Positions 57,946-64,000 of a stretch of DNA of 64,000 bases are shown here, piece by piece. Position numbers and translations under genes: made by a program. Below the pieces are notes generated by a model that had not been told where the DNA came from, ran no database searches, and saw nothing but the letters and a program-made list of their open reading frames with translations. The stretch is from Elephas maximus indicus (Eukaryota > Chordata > Mammalia > Proboscidea > Elephantidae): NCBI RefSeq assembly GCF_024166365.1, contig NC_064823.1, positions 20,640,924-20,704,923 of the forward strand. Direction: 5' to 3'. The number at the start of each line of letters is the position of its first letter. Position 1 is the stretch's first letter.

Positions 57946-59284
57946 TAAAATAGTAGCTTCCAAAGCTCTCTTCTCTCTGCTTTCTCTTTTCTCATTCTCT
58001 TTCTTCCTTTTTTCCCTCTCTTTCTCTGGCAATAAATAAACTAAATTACAAAAGTGTAATTAAGATACTTAAGTATTTAGTTCATAATATTCTTTTGTGG
58101 TTTAGAGATTATCCATATACCGTTTCCAGCTTGGTAGCAGCAAAACATCTTTAGAAGTAATCAGAGAAATTCTTTAGTAATGTGCCAATTAATTAAAATC
58201 AATATTTTCCAAATACTTTAAAGTAGTTGTTAATAGAAGAGCTGAATGTTGTTATCCTATCAATTATTAACTACTTACTCAAAGACCAGCATTTTTTCAG
58301 AAAGAATTTCTTATGCATTAAAAAGTAGTATTTTGTCATAGTCCTTTACTTCAGTGAAGCGGTCAAAATCTGAGGAAGACATACAATGTAATTAATGAAT
58401 TAACAGAACTAAGTATGCAGAGTATAACCAAGTATAAGAACAACGTAGAAGCTATATGCAATGGTAATGGTAGAAAGATGTAAAAAACGAGGAGTGATGA
58501 AGTATCCAAGGAGGCAGGGCTTGTGCTTGCCACAAAGGATGATTATACTCTAGACAGTTCAAGCTAAAGAGAAAATGATGCTGCAAATGAAAGGAAAACA
58601 CTAACACAGGCATTGGTGTGGGGATGAATATGTCATATTCATTGGACAACTATAACAGAAGTCTAACCAAATAACAGGAAATAATAAGAAAAAATTTGAA
58701 TGGACAAAATGGTTTCAGATCTCTGGACTGCTATGAAAATCAAGTTGTCAAGTAGATTAGCAGATTAAAAGGGAACTTAGACTTTTTTTTAACAAGTGGT
58801 TGATGCAATAACAACAACAAAAAGTTTTTGTTTTGTTTTGTTTTTTTTTCCAAAACTTAAGAGTGTTGGCACAGCTGTTAGAATATAGTTAGGGCTCTCT
58901 GAAAACCTGTCAGCCTGTGGCATTCCTCTGCCCCTTGTGATTGGTTCAGAAGTAGACATATGACCCAATTGGACCTAAGAGAGGGAGATTTATGATTTTA
59001 ATTTCATGATAGTTGGAAGAAAAGCTCTCCCTTATGAATTGTATAATGTACAGATGGGACATTTGGAATTTCTGCAGTCATGTAACCGTCATGAAGGATA
59101 AGCCTGCCAACAGTCTGTGATGGCACCAAGAGGATCACAAAGAAACAGAGCCAGAAAACTGATCAAGCAAAGCTTGGAGCAAGGCTGTTCTGGATTGTTA
59201 TGTTAATTGAGCCAATAAATCCCTATTATATGCTTTCTCCCAGGTGCTCAGAAAGGTTTTTTTCATCCTGTCACATCCCACCTA
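57946..59284. other. Gene-free stretch
   Basis: A pyrimidine-rich tract 57966-58030, T-runs near 58840. 58890-59220 may be a decayed interspersed repeat (motif 'gattggttcagaagtagaca'), unnamed. No gene. Confidence 0.45.
57966..58030. repeat. TC-rich tract
   Basis: Imperfect CT/TTC repeats over about 65 bases. Confidence 0.85.
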
Positions 59285-59575
59285 CATTATATTAGGGGAC
59301 CATTTTCACTGTACCTTCAAAATATATTTAGATCCTACTACTTCTCACATCTCCACCCTGTCTCCCTAATCCAGATGACATCACCTATCACTAAATTAAT
59401 GTAATAAGCTTCTAACAGGTCTCTCTTTCTCCAGACTTGCTCCTTCAGGGCGAATTAACCAAACATGAGTAAGTGATCTTTCAAACACAAAAATCAGATC
59501 TGACTATTGCTCGGCTCCATACTCCCAATAGCTCCCTATATCATATAGAATAGAATACAAAGCCCAGACAAAGGC
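59285..59575 (+). mobile_element. L2 LINE coding-region fragment
   Basis: 'gatcctactacttctcacat', 'gtaataagcttctaacaggt', 'ctccctatatcatatagaat' and 'aatacaaagcccag' match the L2 coding 3' section in order. No open frame. Confidence 0.6.
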
Positions 59576-59577
59576 GG

Positions 59578-60395
59578 TCTGAGTTGCCTAGTGCTGCTGT
59601 AACAGAACACCATTAACTGTACGGATTTAAAAAACATAAATTTATTTTCGCTCAGTTCTGAAGGCTAAAAGTCCAAATCAGGTCTTGGCGTGTCGAGAAC
59701 TTTCTTGTCAGTAGCCCCAGAGGTCCTTGGTTCCCTTATGGTCCTCACTTGGCATCTGTGCTCCCCTGTGGGCATGCCGCTGTGTCTAATCTGCTCTTTT
59801 TATAAATCAGAATTCATTAGATTTAGAGTCACCCTATGTCGGGCGACAGCCCCAGCAAGGAAAGACCCTCACTGTGCATCCTGGCAGATAATCCAAAGAA
59901 CTGCCACGCAGTCCTTTCCAGATTCATATATTCAGGGAAATTTACTGACACGGGTAAGCAGCTGCTCTCCAGTGGCTGCTGGCTGGAGTATTTTCCACAA
60001 CCCCGTAGCAAGGGACACAAGTTTATAACCGTTCCAGCTGGGACCAAGGCTCACTGGTTTTCTCCAACGTTCTTGGGCAGTCAGTGTTCCCAGGGACTTC
60101 ACATGCAGGCCCAGATATTTCCCTTCCTGTTGCTAAGGCATTCCTCGGCCTTGGCCGTTGGCCCAGTCATGCCACTCCCGGCCTTGTGCCTTAGCCTGAG
60201 TCCATCCCAAATCCATCCCCAGCATGTTTAGGGGAAGAGCAAAGCTGATTACATTAGGGAGGGGGTGCATATAGCTGAATAGCATTACCCTACACCCTAC
60301 TATGGGGATGATCTAATTAACATAACAAAGAATAACCTATTTCCAAACAGGATTACTTCCACAAGTATAGGGAGTACACAATTTAATGCATGCTA
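59578..60395 (-). mobile_element. MaLR/ERVL-type LTR with GC-rich interior
   Basis: The left end 'tgagttgcctagtgctgctg', 'taacagaacaccatta' and 'ttctgaaggctaaaagtcca', and the right end 'taacaaagaataacc' and 'attacttccacaagtatagg', fit an LTR in reverse. The interior 59833-60250 is much more GC-rich and has a 131-codon plus-strand frame (59836-60231) with no recognisable domain. Confidence 0.6.
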
Positions 60396-60872
60396 GTAGC
60401 CTAACAGGCCCTGCTATTGCTATGGAGCCATGTTATTTTTGCAATATCATCTGTTACTATTCTGTCCCTTGTTTCCTACTTCCAGACTACAGAGTATACA
60501 CACACACACACAAACACATATGTATAGGCATTTTCTCAAACACACAAAACAGCATTTGCGCTTGCTGTTTCCTCCTCCAGAAACACAAATTTCACAAAAT
60601 ATGTCTGTGTCTTGTTCCTAAAAAAAAAAAAAAAAAAACACATCATTTATTCTGTTAATCCGAAGAGAGGATTTAGCTCTCTTACAGAAAACAACACCCT
60701 CTCTCCACTCACACCACGTAATTTTTTTCTTGTTGTCCAACTTTATTTTTTTCAAAGCCCTTGTCAACTACCTAAGACATTGTTTATTTGTTGATTTTCT
60801 ATTCCTCTACCACATCTGTAATGTAATTTTCACAAGAATAGGGAGATTTTGTTTTGTTCATTGATGTAACAC
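60396..60872. other. Gene-free stretch
   Basis: Contains an (AC)n microsatellite and an A19 run at about 60620-60638; overlapping frames here have no domain. Confidence 0.5.
60497..60512. repeat. (AC)n microsatellite
   Basis: About eight AC units. Confidence 0.9.
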
Positions 60873-61042
60873 TAAACCCTGGTGGCGTAGTGGTTAAGAG
60901 CTATGGCTGCTAACTGAGAGGTCGGCAGTTCAAATACATCAGGCACTCCTTGGAAACCCTATGGGGCAGTTCCACTCTGTCCTACAGGGTCGCTAGGAGT
61001 CAGAATCGACTTGATGGAAATGGGGTTTTTTTGTTTGTTTTT
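60873..61042 (+). mobile_element. AfroSINE, near complete
   Basis: Head 'aaaccctggtggcgtagtgg' (with A box), B-box region 'ggcagttcaaatac', 'ctatggggcagttccactc', 'gtcagaatcgacttgatgg', T/TTTG tail. One of the best kept 160-bp copies. Confidence 0.96.
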
Positions 61043-61616
61043 TGTGATCATTAAGGTTGTGTGTCAACTTGCCTGGGCCATGATTCTCAGTGGTTTGGCA
61101 GTTATGATGTAGTTTGGTAATCGAATGAAGAGGTGATCACTTCCATGATGAGATTTGATATAATGTGATCACCTCCAAGATGGGATCTGCTGTGAGTAGC
61201 CGCTCAGTTGAAAAGGAGTTTCCTTGGTCATGTGGCCTGCATTGGATATAAGTGGACATTCTGGCAAGGCTTAGTGGCGGCTTTTGCTACATCCGGATCC
61301 TGCAGCAGGCTCCTGTTCTTTTGACCTCTGGTTCTTGGGACTTGAACTAGCAGCTTACCTTTGATCTTGTCTGCCTGATCCTGGGATTCGAAAGTCTTCT
61401 CAGCCTGTAAGCAACAGCCCTGCTCTCTGATCAGCCAATCTTGGTTTGCCAGCCCCTGTGGCTACGTGAATCAGGAGGAGCCTCCAGCCTGACCTACAGA
61501 TTTGGGAGGTTCCAGCCTCTCGAATAGTGTGAGCCATTTTCTTGATATAAATCTCTTTATATAAATATTTATACTTTTTACTGGTTTTGCTTCTCTAGAG
61601 AACCCAGCCTAAGACA
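61043..61616 (+). mobile_element. Solo LTR (family A)
   Basis: 'tgtgatcattaaggttgtgt' to 'acccagcctaagaca', 574 bp. Same family as 29527, 30843 and 36304. It directly follows the SINE tail, and I see no 5-bp duplication (left 'ttttt', right 'atgct'). Confidence 0.85.
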
Positions 61617-62164
61617 ATGCTCAACACATGTTACTGAATTGAATTTTACTCTTCTTCAAGCCATTTAGAGTTATTGTTATTGTTGTTATTTTGGTAACCG
61701 AAGTCACTTTCATTAGATATATACTTTTTTTTTAATATAATTAGTGTTTACTTAAATTTTTAGAGTATAATCCATCCTGTTTAGTATGGATAGAATATAT
61801 TGTAAATTATATAACAGTACTTCAGGTGAACTCTTTGTATTTAATGTTCTCTATTTTTTATTAAAAAGAAGTGTAATATATCTAAGAAAAATTGAAATAG
61901 AAGGTCAAAGCATAATAAAAACTATTTGCAAAACTATTGAGAAAGGAAAAACAACCAAGAGTGAAACACTTCCCACTGTAAAAATTTGAAGATTAAAGAA
62001 AAAAAACCACCACTCTGTTTGTAGTGCAGTATATAATCTTGTATTTTCACAACAAAGAATACCAGTGGTGTGATTTAGGGAGGATTTAGCTACATTAAAG
62101 GTGGCAACTGAGAGATCACACATATATGGAACTAAAGCTTTTTCCTAGGTGCTTTAGAAATATT
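61617..62164. other. Gene-free AT-rich stretch
   Basis: No gene or named repeat. Confidence 0.5.
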
Positions 62165-62372
62165 GGAGCCCCTTTGTGGTGCAACAAGTGCTTAGCTACT
62201 GACAAAAAAATTAGACGTTCAAATCCACCCACAGGTGCATCAGAAGGAAGGCCTTGCAACCCACTTCAGAAAGATCACAGCCGTTGAAAGCCTTGTGCAC
62301 AGTTCCACTCTAAAACACACAGGTTGCCACGACTCGGAATTGACTCAAAGGCAACTACTATGTTTTGTTTTT
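62165..62372 (+). mobile_element. AfroSINE, longer subfamily
   Basis: 'ggagcccctttgtggtgcaa', 'gtgcatcagaaggaaggcct', 'gactcggaattgactcaaag'. The head is altered (cctttg). Confidence 0.92.
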
Positions 62373-62404
62373 ACAAATATTATCGAAATTTATGTTTTGA
62401 AAAA

Positions 62405-62525
62405 TGCTCCCTGATAATTATTATAGTCATTATTTACATTACAGATGAAAAAAATGAGACTCAGAAAGAAAAAAAAGGTCTCGTCCTGGGGCCGACAACT
62501 AATAATATGTGACGACTAAACCTAA
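62405..62525 (-). mobile_element. MIR SINE fragment
   Basis: 'ttattatagtcattatttac', 'attacagatgaaaaaaatga', 'gactcagaaagaaaaaaaa' match the reverse MIR middle (ccccattttacagatgagga). Confidence 0.6.
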
Positions 62526-63527
62526 AGCTTCAAGTTTCCAAATGCATACAGTGTCCACCTCGTGCTTCTTCCAAGGAATATGTGAAGCTTTTGGTATGCA
62601 CACAAACTTCGCTGAAGTATGCTCTGTGAAGCCCTTGTTTGGAAAATAGGAACCAGAGAGCCTTAAAATGCTTGTTGTGGATATCAATATATCAGTGAAA
62701 TATGAATTGCTTATTGAAAAATAGTAGTATATCGATGTTTTATAGATGAATAAAGTTAGATCTGCTCTAATTATCTGCAATGTATGTAATTGTGTAAACA
62801 ATGGCGAATGATACTTGTACAGTTAACTACATTAGCAAGTGTGAAGGGCACTTGTTAATATAAAACAAAGGATAGGGGGAGGAATAGAAAGACAGGCAAG
62901 ACATAGCTTTGACATTTAAAGTGAACAATGACTAAGAGGTAAACTTTCCATCTGTTTTCACAGCTCTGTAAAGATTGAAACATCAAAGAAAATGTTTTCT
63001 GAACTTAAACGAGACATATGGGAGAAACAAAAAAAAAAATTACTCAACCTCAAGAAAACATTTATCAAAATAAAAAATATACTGTGAGCTAACAAAAGAA
63101 AACTATATACAGACACAACAACAATAATGGTGTGACTACTATCTAACGTTAACTTATCATCTTAAAGACAGGGATAGTAAAGGTAGATGACACCTGTGTT
63201 AAATTTTGGCTACTAACGTATGACACAAAGTCAAGTCAGGCCGCGCTATAGGATGAGGTTTTGTAGGCACAGCTGCCCAGACTCATTCTGGGGCCGGAAG
63301 CTCCTGCCAGATTGAGTTTGGAAAACGGTGATGCTTTGATTTTTGAAATAAGTGAACATCTCAGATCTCTTTCATCTGTTTGAAACCACCAGCCCCAGCA
63401 TCTAACCAAGTCCGTGAGCATCTCCTTCAGGACCTTGACATTAGTCAATGAGACAGGCACAACCAGAATAGAGGCACCAGGTACCATGGCTCTTCTCCAA
63501 AGGTGCAAATATGGGTAGATCAGACTC
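62526..63527. other. Gene-free stretch
   Basis: A 100-codon minus-strand frame (62499-62801) has no domain. A GC-richer part at 63236-63508 holds a 90-codon minus-strand frame with no recognised relative. Confidence 0.5.
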
Positions 63528-63892
63528 CTAAATGCCAGGCTTTCTTAGGTGTGACTCTTCGGAGGGACTCAGTTTTGGATCTCTATATCTGCACTTCTGC
63601 AGCTTTAACAAGTTCCGATTTAGGGTTTGGCACACCTGCCAGTTCTGCTGAACCCTTTACCTGTTACTTCTACTTCAGCTGTTTTACCTGCTCTGACATC
63701 AACTCCAGACATTTCCGTGGGATTTACTCTAAACAATTTGGGTAGAACAACCACCACAATTACAACTGCATTAACAGCTCTGCCTCGTGCGGGAGACTTA
63801 GTTTTGAGAGGCTCACTTTTCCAAAATACAAACACAACCAAATCAAGACTTAGACAGAATGCTTTAGCATGACTGGGAAGTACTGCAGTGTC
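63528..63892 (+). pseudogene. NUP58: NUP58 (NUPL1) processed-pseudogene fragment
   Basis: NUP58 is an FG-repeat nucleoporin of the central channel. Two plus-strand frames carry its Thr/Ser/FG-rich N-terminal region: 63503-63745 with 'SSDLGFGTPASSAEPF', then, after a frameshift at about 63640-63655, 63627-63872 with 'ALTSTPDISVGFTLNNLG' and 'GSLFQNTNTTKSRLRQNALA' (functional form has 'FTLNNLGG' and 'GSLFQSTNT'). Several Gly codons are changed, with a deletion of about five codons before 'ALTSTP'. No splice sites interrupt it, so it looks like a retrocopy. A premature stop at 63870 and a SINE from 63893 end it. The 5' limit is uncertain. Identity is based on recalled NUP58 sequence. Confidence 0.82.
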
Positions 63893-64000
63893 GGAGCCCT
63901 GTTAAGAGCTACGGCTGCTAACCAAAAGTTCGGCGGTACGAATCCAGCAGCCGCTCCTTGGAAATTCTATGGAGCACTTCTACTCTGTCCTATAGGGTCA
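63893..64000 (+). mobile_element. AfroSINE, cut by the window end
   Basis: Starts 'cggagccctgttaagagcta', keeps 'tacgaatccagcagccgctc' and 'attctatggagcacttctac' before the edge. It lies in the NUP58 pseudogene. Confidence 0.95.

Noticed and set aside
60873-61042. tRNA gene, because of A and B box-like sequence
   Set aside because: It belongs to a dispersed SINE family with body and tail; no complete acceptor stem or anticodon arm seen.

Overview
This 64 kb window is AT-rich, non-coding mammalian DNA. I infer an afrotherian, most likely an elephant or close relative. Two young repeat families that recur throughout support this: tRNA-derived SINEs with the AfroSINE head and tail (about 32 copies or fragments, both strands), and an RTE-clade (BovB-like) LINE (8 copies) whose 3' end the SINEs share. 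Beneath these lie older pan-mammalian repeats: L1, L2, MIR, MER5A, MER20-like elements and MaLR/ERVL-type LTRs. No family was confirmed by a database search; all names come from recognition of the sequence.

I find no functional protein-coding gene, no exon chain with convincing splice sites, no rRNA, no true tRNA and no CRISPR. All long open frames that can be assigned belong to decayed LINE reverse transcriptase or endonuclease. The only gene-derived sequence recognised is a processed-pseudogene fragment of the FG nucleoporin NUP58 (NUPL1) at about 63.53-63.89 kb, frameshifted and broken by a SINE at the right edge.

Layout. 0-10.7 kb: truncated L1, SINEs, an internally deleted RTE (3.9 kb), a 1 kb RTE (5.4 kb), a 37-bp inverted repeat (8.2 kb), L1M, and a 3'-truncated RTE carrying two SINEs (9.2-10.7 kb). 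10.7-28.6 kb: RTE copies at 12.7, 19.8 (with target-site duplication) and 26.6 kb, scattered L2, MIR and MER20, and long AT-rich stretches with nothing recognisable. 28.6-37.3 kb: the most active block, with a solo LTR with perfect 5-bp duplications, a SINE split by an LTR and again by a second SINE, a SINE-bearing LTR, and a near-full-length RTE interrupted near its 3' end by another LTR. 37.3-48 kb: mostly ancient repeats. 48-53 kb: a 3 kb L1 and an adjacent 2 kb RTE, both on the minus strand. 54.6-57.9 kb: an L1M 3' region with three SINEs and a perfect 76-bp tandem duplication. 58-64 kb: L2, two LTRs, SINEs and the NUP58 pseudogene.

The elements form an insertion record: AfroSINEs lie inside L1M, L1, RTE, LTR and one another, and LTRs lie inside RTE and SINE. 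The most unusual local structures are the 8.2 kb hairpin, the 76-bp duplication, the 29.5-30.35 kb triple nest, the variable 60-bp module in one LTR family, and the NUP58 fragment.
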